The notes beneath the pieces are model-generated. The model saw nothing but the letters and a program-made list of their open reading frames with translations. It made no database searches and had not been told where the DNA came from. 64,000 nucleotides of DNA from positions 124,001 through 188,000 of the forward strand of contig NZ_SAUZ01000005.1 of the NCBI RefSeq assembly GCF_004022215.1. The letters are read 5' to 3'. The first letter of the stretch is position 1, and every line of letters begins with the position of its first letter. A program made the translations under genes and the position numbers. Of the stretch, positions 29,736-38,484 are shown piece by piece. This DNA comes from Paenirhodobacter populi (lineage in GTDB: Bacteria; Pseudomonadota; Alphaproteobacteria; Rhodobacterales; Rhodobacteraceae).

Positions 29736-30710
29736 CTACCAGCGCAGCACCACCGAACCCCAGGCCAGACCGCCGCCGATCGCCTCGGTGACGATGACAT
29801 CGCCCGGCTTGATCTGGCCGCGTTCCCGCCCGACCGAAAGTGCCAGCGGAATCGACGCGGCCGAGGTGTTGCCGTGGTCCTGCACCGTCAGGATCACCCG
29901 GTCCATCGGCAGGCCCATCCGGTCCGCGGTGGCCGAGATGATTCGCAGATTCGCCTGATGCGGCACGATCCAGGAGACATCGGCGGCCGTCAGCCCGGCC
30001 TTGTCGAGCGCGGCATGCGCGGTTTCTGCCAGCTTGATGACGGCATGTTTGAAGACGGCATTGCCCTGCATCCGCAGATGCCCGGCCTGCCCGTTGCTGG
30101 ACACGCCGCCGTCGACATAGAGCAGATCGCGATAGCGGCCGTCGGAATGCAGATCGACGCCGAGGATGCCGCGGTCGGCCGGTGTGCCGGCCTCTTCCGC
30201 CGCCTCGAGGATCAGCGCGCCCGCGCCGTCGCCGAACAGCACGCAGGTGGACCGGTCGCTCCAGTCCATGATGCGCGAGAATGTCTCCGCGCCGATCACC
30301 ATCACCCGCTTCGCCTGACCCGACAGGATCATCCCGTTGGCATTCGCCAGCGCAAAGACGAAACCGGCGCAGACCGCCTGCACGTCGAAGGCAAAGCCCG
30401 AGGTGCTGCCAAGCCCGGCCTGCACCATCGTCGCGACCGAGGGGAAGGTGAAATCCGGCGTCGAGGTGGCGACGACGATCGCGTCGATCTGATCCGCCGT
30501 CATGCCGGCATCGGCCAGCGCCGCCTGTGCCGCCCGGATCGCAAGCTGCGAGGTGTTTTCCCCCTCGGCGGCGAAATGGCGCCGCTCGATCCCGGTGCGG
30601 GACCGGATCCATTCGTCGGTGGTGTCGAGGCTCTTTTCGAATTCGGCGTTCTCGACGACACGTTCCGGCAGGTAGTGGCCGACGCCCCGGACCACGGCTC
30701 TTGTTATCAT
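29736..30710 (-). CDS. fabH: Beta-ketoacyl-ACP synthase III FabH
   Basis: FabH starts fatty-acid synthesis by condensing acetyl-CoA with malonyl-ACP. The 324-residue protein has the catalytic triad C114 ([10 protein letters not shown]), H251 (PHQANLRI) and N281 (DHGNTSAAS). The ATG at 30710 overlaps the plsX stop codon by four bases (ATGA), so plsX and fabH are translationally coupled. The open frame extends upstream but is antisense/overlapping noise. Part of rpmF-plsX-fabH. Confidence 0.96.
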   Translation of the reverse strand: MITRAVVRGVGHYLPERVVENAEFEKSLDTTDEWIRSRTGIERRHFAAEGENTSQLAIRAAQAALADAGMTADQIDAIVVATSTPDFTFPSVATMVQAGLGSTSGFAFDVQAVCAGFVFALANANGMILSGQAKRVMVIGAETFSRIMDWSDRSTCVLFGDGAGALILEAAEEAGTPADRGILGVDLHSDGRYRDLLYVDGGVSSNGQAGHLRMQGNAVFKHAVIKLAETAHAALDKAGLTAADVSWIVPHQANLRIISATADRMGLPMDRVILTVQDHGNTSAASIPLALSVGRERGQIKPGDVIVTEAIGGGLAWGSVVLRW

Positions 30711-31873
30711 TTGGCGGACTCGTTGCTGGCCATTTGGGAAGGCGCATCCTGCCCCGCCGCGATGGCAGAGGCAACCCGTGCCGCGAGCCGGTCGGCGAAA
30801 CCGGACTTCGCCAGCCGCGCCGCAAGCTCGATCGCGGCGGCGACGCCGGTGGCATCGGCCCCGCCATGAGACTTGATCACGGTGCCGTTCAGGCCCAGAA
30901 ACACGCCGCCATTGGCCCTGCGCGGGTCCATCCGCGCGCTCAGCCGTTTCAGCGCCCGCATCGCCAGCAGCGCGCCGAGCTTCGCCATCCACGAAGATGT
31001 GAACGCCTCGCGCAGCAGGCGCGACGCCATCTTGGCCGTGCCCTCGCCGGTCTTCAGCGCGACATTGCCGGTGAAGCCGTCGGTCACGATCACGTCGACC
31101 CGATCCGAGGGCAGGTCATTCCCCTCGACGAAGCCGATGAAGTCATAGGCGCCCCGGTCCTGCGCGGCGGCGATCAGCTCATGCGCGGCGCGCAGCTCGG
31201 CGTTGCCCTTGTGCTCCTCGGTGCCGACGTTCATCAGCCCGACGCGCGGCCGTTCCAGCCCGAGCGCGTGACGCGCATAGGAGGCGCCCATCAGCGCATA
31301 GGTCAGCAGGTCGGGCGCATCGGCCCGCACATCCGCCCCCATGTCGAGCATGACGTTCCAGCCGCTCGGGTTGAACGAGGGCCAGAACGAGGCGATCGCC
31401 GGCCGGTCCACGCCCGGCAGCTTGCGCAGCCGCAGCATCGACACCGCCATCAGCGCGCCGGTATTGCCGCAGGAGACGGCGACATGGGCGCGGTGGTCGC
31501 GCACCGCCTCGACCGTCGCCCACATGGAGGTATCCGAGCCGCGCCGCATCACCTGCGCGGGCTTGTCGTTCATCGTCACCACGGCCTCCGCATGCACCAG
31601 CGTGCAGGCGGCGCCGATCCCGGCCTGGGCGATCAGCGGCGCGACCTCGGATTCGCGTCCGTTCACGATAAAGCGCAGCGCGGGGTTGGCCTTCAGCGCG
31701 ATCGACATGCCTTCGACGACGGCCGAGGGACCCCGGTCGCCGCCCATGGCGTCAATCGAAACGACAATCGCGCCGGAAACATCCGGCGCGGTGACCGCCT
31801 TCCGGCGGCCCTGCGTGTCGGCAGTGTCTGTCTGGCCCCCGGCCTGCGTCCGTTCCTGCTCTGGCAGCATCAT
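30707..31873 (-). CDS. plsX: Phosphate acyltransferase PlsX
   Basis: PlsX makes acyl-phosphate from acyl-ACP for phospholipid synthesis by PlsY. The 388-residue protein has [20 protein letters not shown], the [10 protein letters not shown] motif and [20 protein letters not shown] typical of the family. It has a 35-residue N-terminal extension ([14 protein letters not shown]...) beyond most homologues, so an internal start is possible. It lies 21 bp after rpmF and overlaps fabH by four bases. Confidence 0.95.
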   Translation of the reverse strand: MMLPEQERTQAGGQTDTADTQGRRKAVTAPDVSGAIVVSIDAMGGDRGPSAVVEGMSIALKANPALRFIVNGRESEVAPLIAQAGIGAACTLVHAEAVVTMNDKPAQVMRRGSDTSMWATVEAVRDHRAHVAVSCGNTGALMAVSMLRLRKLPGVDRPAIASFWPSFNPSGWNVMLDMGADVRADAPDLLTYALMGASYARHALGLERPRVGLMNVGTEEHKGNAELRAAHELIAAAQDRGAYDFIGFVEGNDLPSDRVDVIVTDGFTGNVALKTGEGTAKMASRLLREAFTSSWMAKLGALLAMRALKRLSARMDPRRANGGVFLGLNGTVIKSHGGADATGVAAAIELAARLAKSGFADRLAARVASAIAAGQDAPSQMASNESAK

Positions 31874-31894
31874 CGGCGGGTCCGGGCGACGGGC

Positions 31895-32101
31895 TTACGC
31901 CGCGTCGTCGTCCAGATCGACCTCGGCGGCTTTCGCCACCACTTCGCGGTCGTCGTAGTGACCGCAGGCGCCACAAACGTGGTGCGGGCGCTTCAGCTCG
32001 CCGCAGTTCGGGCATTCCGCCGGATTGGCGGCAACAAGGGCATCATGCGCACGGCGCATGTTGCGGCGGGAGCGCGTAACTCGGTTTTGCGGGACAGCCA
32101 T
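31895..32101 (-). CDS. rpmF: 50S ribosomal protein L32
   Basis: L32 is a small protein of the large ribosomal subunit. The 68-residue protein begins [20 protein letters not shown], the family start, and has a zinc-ribbon of four cysteines (C30, C33, C43, C46). It heads rpmF-plsX-fabH, a widely conserved coupling of ribosome and lipid genes. A promoter candidate lies about 107 bp upstream. Confidence 0.97.
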   Translation of the reverse strand: MAVPQNRVTRSRRNMRRAHDALVAANPAECPNCGELKRPHHVCGACGHYDDREVVAKAAEVDLDDDAA

Positions 32102-32207
32102 GTCTCAACCTCAAGTGCTGGCGGGCCAAGGCCCTGATTTACTGGAGTTTCGTCACTGGCGCCGAACTGCGGACCGGGTGCGAACCCAAACATCGAATGA
32201 GGCCGGG

Positions 32208-32235
32208 AACATACTGCGATTCCCCACGGTTGCAA
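32208..32235 (-). promoter_or_regulatory. Candidate promoter of rpmF-plsX-fabH
   Basis: On the minus strand TTGCAA (32235-32230) and TATGTT (32213-32208) with a 16-base spacer, about 107 bp upstream of the rpmF start codon. Confidence 0.5.
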
Positions 32236-32251
32236 GTCCTTTCTTGCCGCC

Positions 32252-32281
32252 TTGCCGGGGTGGCCTCCGCTGCCCCGGCAA
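32252..32281 (-). terminator. Hairpin after yceD (possible terminator)
   Basis: TTGCCGGGG and CCCCGGCAA form a perfect 9-bp stem around 12 bases, 16 bases after the yceD stop codon. No T-run follows. Confidence 0.35.
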
Positions 32282-32296
32282 ATACCCGGAAAACCG

Positions 32297-32872
32297 TCAC
32301 TTTTCGCCGTCTTCGCCGTCTTTTCCGCGTTCGATCAGGCTGCGCAGGGCGGCAAAGGGGCGGGTATCCTCGTCGCGCAGCGGCGTCGCGCCCGGCTGGG
32401 TGAAGACCTTTTCGCCCAGTTCCGCCCCCTCCGCCCGCGGATAGAGCGGCAGCGCCAGTTCCAGCACCTCGAGCGCCACCGCCGCAAGGTCGATCGCCGC
32501 GGGCAGGGGCTCGGCGGTGTCGTCCTCGGGCATCTCGACTTCCTCGCCCTCGGGCTCGGGCATGTCGGCCAGATAGCGGCGCGTCACGGTTTCGTGCAGG
32601 GTGGTGTGGACGGGGCTCAGCGTCACCACGCAGGGCTGTTCGACCTCGGCGTCGAAATCCGCCTCCAGCAGCCAGTCGCTGCGGCCCTTGGGCGTCAGCA
32701 TGCCGCGCAGGCGCAGGGCGGGCAGGGCGGTGATCCCGGCCCATGCGGCGATCGCCGCCCGGGTCTGCGCATCCGGCTTCAGGTCGAAACGGTTGGGCTT
32801 GCGCGTGGCCAGCTCGGCCGTGCGGACCGGATGCGACCAGGGCGGCGGGGCGTCGGGGGAAAGCTCGGGCAT
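32297..32872 (-). CDS. yceD: YceD family protein (DUF177)
   Basis: YceD proteins are conserved next to rpmF; in plants and bacteria they have been linked to 23S rRNA maturation. The 191-residue protein has the family layout: SHPVRTAELATRKPNRFDLKPDA at the N-terminus, a segment beginning PALRLRGMLTPKGRSDWLLEADF, one CVVTLSPVHTTLHETVTRRYL block and an acidic stretch EPEGEEVEMPEDD, then IDLAAVALEVLELALPLYPR. The ATG at 32872 is preceded by AAAGG. It lies upstream of rpmF in the same direction. Confidence 0.88.
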   Translation of the reverse strand: MPELSPDAPPPWSHPVRTAELATRKPNRFDLKPDAQTRAAIAAWAGITALPALRLRGMLTPKGRSDWLLEADFDAEVEQPCVVTLSPVHTTLHETVTRRYLADMPEPEGEEVEMPEDDTAEPLPAAIDLAAVALEVLELALPLYPRAEGAELGEKVFTQPGATPLRDEDTRPFAALRSLIERGKDGEDGEK

Positions 32873-32989
32873 CTGGGGACCTTTCGGATCGGGCGGCGTG
32901 GATCGGCGCGCCCGGCGCATGGTGCTTGAGGGCCGGGCCTTGTTGTTGTAATCGGGATAAAAGGCCACAGGCCACGAGGCAAGAGGGGT

Positions 32990-33481
32990 ATGCAGGTGAG
33001 CACCGGAACCGTGACGCGGAAGCGGCGCGCCGCGCAGGCGCTGATGCTTGTGGCGGCCCTGTTCTTGGCCGGCTGTCAGGCGGTCTATCGCAATCACGGC
33101 TATGTGCCGACCGAACGCGAACTGGCGCAGGTCGTCGTGGGCAAGAGCACGCGCGACGATGTGGCGGCGGCGATCGGGCGGCCGTCCTCGACAGGCGTGC
33201 TGGAAGGCTCGGGCTGGTACTACGTCGGCTCGCGCTGGCGCTACTTCGGCGCCCGCGCGCCGCAGGAAATCGAACGCGAGGTGGTGGCGATCAGCTTCGG
33301 CCAGAACGGCGTCGTGTCGAATGTCGAACGCTTCGGACTGGAAAAGGGCGAGGTCGTCGTCCTGTCGCGGCGCGTGACCGATTCGAACATCGGCGGCACC
33401 GGCCTGATCCGGCAGTTGCTGAGCAACGTCGGTCGGGTGAACGCCGGACAGCTTGTGGATTCGCCCGGCAACCGGAACTGA
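32990..33481 (+). CDS. bamE: Outer-membrane assembly lipoprotein BamE (SmpA/OmlA)
   Basis: BamE is a lipoprotein of the BAM complex that inserts beta-barrel proteins into the outer membrane. The 163-residue protein has a signal peptide ending in the lipobox LAGC (Cys29). The SmpA/OmlA fold follows, with GYVPTERELAQVVVGKSTRDDVAAAIGRPSSTG and a WYYVGSRWRYFGARAPQE segment. AAGAGGGG lies just before the ATG. It is divergent from yceD with 117 bp between starts. Confidence 0.92.
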   Translation: MQVSTGTVTRKRRAAQALMLVAALFLAGCQAVYRNHGYVPTERELAQVVVGKSTRDDVAAAIGRPSSTGVLEGSGWYYVGSRWRYFGARAPQEIEREVVAISFGQNGVVSNVERFGLEKGEVVVLSRRVTDSNIGGTGLIRQLLSNVGRVNAGQLVDSPGNRN

Positions 33482-33599
33482 CCGGGTTTCGGGCAAACCG
33501 GGCCGCGCCGGGGCAAAGCCCGAACGTCGCGGCGCTTTCACGTTTGCCGGGTAAGGTCCTTGTCGTATGGTGCGTCGGGGAGCCGGCTCGGGGACAAAG

Positions 33600-34355
33600 A
33601 TGTTTGCGCTGGCAAGAGGCCGCTACGCGGCACGTTTCGCGAAGGACGAGGCCGATCTGCGGGCGGCGCAGGCGCTGCGCTGGCGCAGCTTCATCGGCCG
33701 ATGCGACGACGCGGCGGCCGCGGGGCGGCGCGATGCCGACGCCTTCGACGGAATTTGCCAGCATGTTCTGGTCGAGGAGGTGGCGACCGGGCGGCTGGTC
33801 TGCTGCTACCGCATCCTGCCCCTGCGCGACGGCGGCGACATCGGCCGCAGCTATTCGGCGCAATACTACGAACTGTCGGCGCTGCGCGGCTATGGCGGCC
33901 GGATGGTCGAGATGGGGCGCTTCTGCCTCGATCCCGAGGCGCACGACCCCGATATCCTCCGCGTCGCCTGGGGCGCGATGACGCGCTATGTCGACGAAAA
34001 GGGCGTGGAGCTGCTGTTCGGCTGTTCCTCCTTCTCCGGGACCGCCTGGCAACGATATGCCGATGCCTTCGCGCTGCTGGCCGATCGCCACCTCGCCCCG
34101 CCGCGCTGGCTGCCGCGGATCAAGGCGCCGCGCGTCGTGCGCTATGTGCGGGCGCTGGCCGGGCGCGCGGGCGATCCGCAAAAGGCGATGCGGGAAATGC
34201 CGCCGCTCCTGCGCAGCTACCTGCTGATGGGCGGCTGGGTCAGCGACCATGCGGTGATCGACCCGGATCTGAACACGCTCCACGTCTTCACCGGGCTGGA
34301 AATCCGCGCGATCCCGCCCGCCCGCGCCCGCGCGCTGCGCCTCGTAGCAGGGTAG
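33600..34355 (+). CDS. olsB: Ornithine N-acyltransferase OlsB-like
   Basis: OlsB transfers a 3-hydroxyacyl chain from ACP to ornithine, giving lyso-ornithine lipid. The 251-residue protein has the GNAT-related hemolysin-type fold with RGRYAARFAKDEADLRAAQALRWRSF near the start and the family signature GGRMVEMGRFCLDPEAHD. The segment FGCSSFSGT is also typical. OlsA (second acylation) is often next to OlsB, but here the next gene is an ABC-F ATPase. Two starts are possible: 33567 (with AAGG upstream) or 33600; I chose the second, which begins closer to the conserved part. The gene is clear, but its exact start is uncertain. Confidence 0.85.
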   Translation: MFALARGRYAARFAKDEADLRAAQALRWRSFIGRCDDAAAAGRRDADAFDGICQHVLVEEVATGRLVCCYRILPLRDGGDIGRSYSAQYYELSALRGYGGRMVEMGRFCLDPEAHDPDILRVAWGAMTRYVDEKGVELLFGCSSFSGTAWQRYADAFALLADRHLAPPRWLPRIKAPRVVRYVRALAGRAGDPQKAMREMPPLLRSYLLMGGWVSDHAVIDPDLNTLHVFTGLEIRAIPPARARALRLVAG

Positions 34356-34411
34356 GGGTCGCCCCGTCCTGTTCACCGCATCCACGGAACGCCCGAATCG
34401 TCCCCTGCCTT

Positions 34412-34474
34412 CATTCTTCCATAAATATCCCGGGGGTGAATTGGCCAAAGGCCAAGAGGGGGCTGGCCCCCTCC
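34412..34474 (+). repeat. Dispersed intergenic element, copy 5
   Basis: Box CATTCTTCCATAAATATCCC, GGGGGTGAA, hairpin 1 (TTGGCC-AAA-GGCCAA), hairpin 2 (GGGGG-CTGG-CCCCC). It lies 57 bp after olsB and upstream of a gene in the same direction, the only same-strand copy not between convergent genes. Confidence 0.85.
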
Positions 34475-34579
34475 CTTCCTCTCCACTCACCCCGGCGTTC
34501 CCGAAATGCGCCCGCCGAAAAACGCCGGGCCGAAGCCATCCCCGTTGACCTTTCGCGGTGCCGCCTGTAGCCCGCTTTC

Positions 34580-36403
34580 ATGGCACGCGCACCCCTTCTG
34601 CAACTCACCGACATCTCGCTGACCTTCGGCGGCAATCCCGTGTTCGACGGGCTCGATCTGGTCGTCCAGCAGGGCGACCGGGTGGCCCTTGTCGGGCGCA
34701 ACGGATCGGGGAAATCCACCCTGATGAAGGTCATGGCCGGGCTGGTCGAGCCCGACCACGGCGAGCGTGTGGTCCCCTCGGGCACGCGCGTCGGCTATAT
34801 GGAGCAGGAACCCGATCTGTCGGGCTTCGCCACGCTTGGCGACTTCGCCGCCTCGGGTCTGGACGACGCCGATCACTACCGGGTCGAGATGGTCGCCGAG
34901 GGGCTGAAATTCCGCCCCGATGCGGATGTGAACACCGCCTCGGGCGGCGAACGGCGCCGCGCGGCGCTGGCGAAACTGCTGGCCGAGGCGCCGGAGCTGA
35001 TGCTCCTCGACGAGCCGACCAACCATCTCGACATCGAGGCGATCGCCTGGCTCGAAGCGCAGCTGAAAGACACGCGGGCGGGCTTCGTACTGATCTCGCA
35101 CGACCGGGCCTTTCTGCGCAATCTGACGAAGGCGACGCTCTGGATCGACCGGGGCGTGGTGCGGCGGCAGGAGAGGGGCTTCGAGGCCTTCGAGGAATGG
35201 CGCGAGCAGGTCTGGACCGAAGAGGACGAGGCGCGCCACAAGCTCGATCGCAAGATCAAGGCCGAGGCGAAATGGGCGGTCGAGGGGATCTCGGCCCGGC
35301 GCAAGCGCAACATGGGCCGGGTGCGCGCCTTGCAGGATCTGCGCGAACAGCGCGCCGGACAGATCCGCCGGCAGGGCGTCGCCGCGATGGAGATCGATTC
35401 GGGCAACCAGTCCGGCAAAAGGGTGATCGAGGCGAAGGGCCTGACCAAACGGTTCGGCGACAAGACCATCGTCGAGAATTTCGACCTGCGGGTGATGCGC
35501 GGCGACCGGGTGGCCTTCGTCGGGCCGAACGGCGTGGGCAAGACCACGCTGCTGAAAATGCTGACCGGCGAAATCGCGCCGGATGCGGGCACGGTGACGC
35601 TTGGCACCAATCTGGAAATGGCGGTCTTCGATCAGGCGCGGGCGACGCTCGATCTGGACATGACCCTGTGGGACGGGCTGGTGAACGATCCCGACATGCG
35701 GGTCTCGGGCCGCGCCGATCAGGTCATGGTGCGGGGCACGCCCAAGCATGTGGTGGCCTATCTCAAGGACTTCCTGTTCGACGAATCGCAGGCGCGGGCG
35801 CCGATCGGCTCGCTGTCGGGCGGGGAACGCGCGCGGCTGCTGCTGGCGCGGATCATGGCGAAACCCTCGAACCTGCTGATCCTCGACGAGCCGACGAACG
35901 ATCTGGATGTCGAGACGCTGGACCTGTTGCAGGACGTTCTGGGCGACTATCCGGGGACGGTGCTGCTGGTCAGCCACGACCGCGACTTCATCGACCGGGT
36001 GGCGACGACGACCATCGCCATGGAAGGCGACGGCCGCGCCACGGTCTATGCCGGCGGCTGGAGCGATTATCAGACGCAAAAGGCGCTGAGCGCGGCGGAG
36101 GCGGCGGCTCCCGTGGCCCCCGCCGCGCCGAAGCCCGCGCAGGCGGCGGAAAAGCCCGCCGCGCCCGCCCGCAAATCCGGCCTGAGCTTTACCGAAAAGC
36201 ACCGGCTGGAAGCCCTGCCCGAGATCATCGCGAAGCTGGAATCCGAAATCGGCAAGCTCGGCACGCTGCTTGCCGATCCCGACCTGTTCAGCCGCGAGCC
36301 GGTCAAGTTCCGCAAGGCGACCGAGATGCTGTCGGATCGGCAGGCGGCGCTGGCCGCGGCGGAAGAGGAATGGCTTGCCCTCGCGGAAAAGGAACAGGGC
36401 TGA
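34580..36403 (+). CDS. ABC-F family ATPase (Uup-like)
   Basis: ABC-F proteins are soluble twin ATPases that act at the ribosome rather than in transport. The 607-residue protein has two ABC cassettes: first Walker A GRNGSGKST (39-47), signature ASGGERRRA and LMLLDEPTNHLD; second Walker A GPNGVGKTT, signature SLSGGERAR and LLILDEPTNDLD. A linker between cassettes and a C-terminal Ala-rich stretch plus coiled coil (about 520-607) resemble Uup. The start has MARAPLLQLTDISLTFGG. Role in translation or replication fork stability is inferred from family. Confidence 0.93.
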   Translation: MARAPLLQLTDISLTFGGNPVFDGLDLVVQQGDRVALVGRNGSGKSTLMKVMAGLVEPDHGERVVPSGTRVGYMEQEPDLSGFATLGDFAASGLDDADHYRVEMVAEGLKFRPDADVNTASGGERRRAALAKLLAEAPELMLLDEPTNHLDIEAIAWLEAQLKDTRAGFVLISHDRAFLRNLTKATLWIDRGVVRRQERGFEAFEEWREQVWTEEDEARHKLDRKIKAEAKWAVEGISARRKRNMGRVRALQDLREQRAGQIRRQGVAAMEIDSGNQSGKRVIEAKGLTKRFGDKTIVENFDLRVMRGDRVAFVGPNGVGKTTLLKMLTGEIAPDAGTVTLGTNLEMAVFDQARATLDLDMTLWDGLVNDPDMRVSGRADQVMVRGTPKHVVAYLKDFLFDESQARAPIGSLSGGERARLLLARIMAKPSNLLILDEPTNDLDVETLDLLQDVLGDYPGTVLLVSHDRDFIDRVATTTIAMEGDGRATVYAGGWSDYQTQKALSAAEAAAPVAPAAPKPAQAAEKPAAPARKSGLSFTEKHRLEALPEIIAKLESEIGKLGTLLADPDLFSREPVKFRKATEMLSDRQAALAAAEEEWLALAEKEQG

Positions 36404-36576
36404 GGCCCGCCGGAATCCGCTTTGTGTGACATCGCGTCCCGTATAGGCTGAGCCAAATTCCGGGGGTCAGGCTTGGCGGATATTCAGGGGAAACCGGCGC
36501 GGCGATGCGCCGCGGACAGCAGCCGCGGGCCGCTGCGCATCGACCTGCGGAAGAAACACCACGACATGAGGGACGG

Positions 36577-37008
36577 ATGAAGCGCGCGTCTGGTTGGGGG
36601 CTGGCGGCGGCGCTGGCCGGTCTTCTGTCGGTCGGGTCGGCAAAGGCGCAAGAGGTCGCCGCCATGGACCCGGCGACGGTTCCCGTTCCCTCGGGGCAGG
36701 AGGTCCACTGGGTCGAGACATTGCACGACCTGCAGGGACCGGCGGGACTGACGTTGCGATTCCGGTTCGTGGCGCCCGGCCTTGGGACGGATTCGGCGGT
36801 GTCGCCCGAACAGGTCGAGGACGACATGCAGGCGCTGTGCAACGACTACGCCCTGCCGCGCGTGTCCAACACCGGCCCGCAACCCGCGCAGATCGTCATC
36901 AGCCTGTCGAGCCGGGCGATTCCCTTCGGCTCGGCCGATGAAACCGTCGCGCAGTATTTCGATGCCTTCTCCATCGTCGACGGGGCCTGCGTCTGGGAGC
37001 TGTTCTGA
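36577..37008 (+). CDS. Secreted DUF6497-like protein
   Basis: The 143-residue protein has a signal peptide (MKRASGWGLAAALAGLLSVGSAKA, cleavage after about 24). The mature domain has VPSGQEVHWVETLHD, GPAGLTLRFRFVAPGLG, ALCNDYALPRVSNTGPQPAQIVISLSSRAIPFG and a C-terminal DGACVWELF. I recall a Rhodobacteraceae family of this form labelled DUF6497; no function is known. Two cysteines could form a disulphide in the periplasm. The ATG at 36577 follows GAGGGACGG. Confidence 0.8.
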   Translation: MKRASGWGLAAALAGLLSVGSAKAQEVAAMDPATVPVPSGQEVHWVETLHDLQGPAGLTLRFRFVAPGLGTDSAVSPEQVEDDMQALCNDYALPRVSNTGPQPAQIVISLSSRAIPFGSADETVAQYFDAFSIVDGACVWELF

Positions 37009-37196
37009 CAGGTGGCGGACGGGGTTCCGCCGATCCGCCGTCATGAATCCGCCGAATGGACGAATTGAGCGCTTCACGCTCGCGCGACGAGGATATAGCC
37101 TTGCAACGGGTTGGAATTGGCCGACTCGTGACATGATCGAGCAGATGGATCCCGACCGAAGCGTCACCGGACCTCCCTGTTCCATTGGAGTGAAAA

Positions 37197-37322
37197 ATGT
37201 CGAAAGCTCTTATTGCCGTCGCTCTTGTTGCCTTCGTCGCCGCCTGCGCGCCGAAACCCGAACCGGTTCCGCCGGCGCCCGCTCCGGTGACCACCGAACC
37301 GACCTATCACAGCAAGCTCTGA
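37197..37322 (+). CDS. Very small lipoprotein, 41 residues
   Basis: The protein has a signal peptide MSKALIAVALVAFVA followed by AC (lipobox VAAC, Cys17), then a Pro-rich tail ending TYHSKL. The ATG follows GGAG. Similar 40-residue lipoproteins with a KPEPVPPAPAP-type tail occur in related genomes, as far as I recall. A small entericidin-like or membrane-peptide role is possible but unproven. It is followed by a stable hairpin. Confidence 0.72.
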   Translation: MSKALIAVALVAFVAACAPKPEPVPPAPAPVTTEPTYHSKL

Positions 37323-37330
37323 TCGGTCTG

Positions 37331-37363
37331 GCCGGGGGCGGGGCGCAAACCCGCGCCCCCGGC
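37331..37363 (+). terminator. Hairpin after the small lipoprotein gene
   Basis: GCCGGGGGCG and CGCCCCCGGC form a perfect 10-bp stem with an inner GGG/CCC, starting 8 bases after the stop codon. The T-run is missing (AATTCC follows). Confidence 0.45.
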
Positions 37364-37451
37364 AATTCCGGCCCGGCGAAGGCCGGATCCTGCGGGGCAG
37401 GTTGCGTCCCGCCGGCAGGTTGTGCGATGCCTCCGCGCAGGAGGTGATTCC

Positions 37452-37844
37452 ATGCTCAAACATCGCGGCTTTCCGGGCCGTCTTCCCGGGACCGATCATC
37501 AGTTCATCATCCGCCGTGCCAACAAGGCCGGCGCGACCAAGATCGTGCGGCGCGAAAGATATCGTGACCGCTCGCCCGCCGACCGCCGCGCCGATGCGGG
37601 GTTCATGGCGGCGCTGTGGGACCATTTCGGCGAAGAGCCGTTCGAGCGCGGTAATCTCGATGCCGGCCGGCTGAGCTGGCTGATCGGCCGCGAGGTGGTT
37701 CCGGCGGCCGAGCCCTTCGATCCCGCCTCCTACGAACAGCTTCTGAAAATCGATCTGAAACGGGCGCAGGCGTCCTTTCCCGAGGTCTTCGCCGATCCCG
37801 ACGCATTCGATTGGGGCGGACTCGACGAAGATGAGGACGATTGA
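37452..37844 (+). CDS. Hypothetical protein, 130 residues
   Basis: I do not recognise a family. The protein starts MLKHRGFPGRLPGTDHQFII, is basic in the first third (RRANKAGATKIVRRERYRD) and acidic at the end (GGLDEDEDD). No signal peptide or membrane span is seen. The ribosome binding site AGGAGGTGATTCC-ATG is a near-perfect match to the anti-Shine-Dalgarno sequence, which argues for a real, well-translated gene. It lies after a small lipoprotein gene in the same direction. Confidence 0.7.
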   Translation: MLKHRGFPGRLPGTDHQFIIRRANKAGATKIVRRERYRDRSPADRRADAGFMAALWDHFGEEPFERGNLDAGRLSWLIGREVVPAAEPFDPASYEQLLKIDLKRAQASFPEVFADPDAFDWGGLDEDEDD

Positions 37845-38202
37845 GCGTCATCCGGCCAGCGTCGCGCATAAAATGGCAGCTTGTCGCCGATCCGTGCATG
37901 ACCGCGCGGTTTGGTTTTGCCAAGCGCCCCGCGCGGCGGCAGTCTGGGGGGGCTTCATGTGCCTCCGTTCCATCTGCCCGGTTCCGGGAATGCACGCCGG
38001 AACATGACGCGATTCACATCCCTACCCCTTCCTGTGCCTCGCGGGCCGGTCACAAGCCGGTCCGCTTTCTTTTGGGGCCGGTCGGCAAGCCTCCGCTCAG
38101 CCGCGATCGTGATCGGAGCGGCGTTGAAACTTGCGGTTTTTCTTGCAAACTGCGTGCATTAAACTACCTGCAAACAACAACGCTTTTCGGAGGCAGATCT
38201 CT
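37845..38202. other. Intergenic region with an orphan terminator (possible small RNA)
   Basis: The 358-base gap has no protein frame with a proper start. A clear terminator at 38041-38073 lies 200 bases after the previous stop codon. Its position fits either a long 3' UTR or an independent small RNA ending there. The last 130 bases include an AT-rich stretch (GGTTTTTCTTGCAAAC) that may be the promoter of the following lipoprotein gene. Confidence 0.4.
38041..38073 (+). terminator. Rho-independent terminator
   Basis: GCGGGCCGG-TCACAAG-CCGGTCCGC (9 bp with one G-T pair) followed by TTTCTTTT. It ends either the preceding gene's transcript or a small RNA. Confidence 0.8.
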
Positions 38203-38409
38203 ATGCGTAGCATTCACCTTATCCTTGCCCTTGCGGCGGCGACGGCTGTGGCCGGCTGCGAAAGCCAGGGTGGCCGGGCTCTGACCGGCGCGGGCGCGGG
38301 CGCGATCATCGCCGATGCGACCGACCAGAACATCGTCGCGGGCGCCGCTCTTGGCGCGCTGGCGGGCGGCGCAAGCTGTAACGCCGGCATCGGCGGCTAC
38401 TGCCGCTGA
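38203..38409 (+). CDS. Small glycine-rich lipoprotein
   Basis: The 68-residue protein has a lipoprotein signal MRSIHLILALAAATAVAGC (lipobox VAGC, Cys19). The tail is rich in Gly and Ala (LTGAGAGAIIADATDQNIVAG...), resembling the glycine-zipper membrane segments of outer-membrane lipoproteins, and ends with two cysteines. GGAGG lies before the ATG, and a strong terminator follows. No function assigned. Confidence 0.8.
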   Translation: MRSIHLILALAAATAVAGCESQGGRALTGAGAGAIIADATDQNIVAGAALGALAGGASCNAGIGGYCR

Positions 38410-38435
38410 TCCTGGCCGGAAGGCCGAGACATCGG

Positions 38436-38468
38436 ATACCATCGGCGCAGCCGCGCCGGTGGTATTTT
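38436..38468 (+). terminator. Terminator of the glycine-rich lipoprotein gene
   Basis: A 13-bp stem (ATACCATCGGCGC-AGCC-GCGCCGGTGGTAT) followed by TTTC, 27 bases after the stop codon. Confidence 0.9.
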
Positions 38469-38484
38469 CATGTGATGGGAGCCG

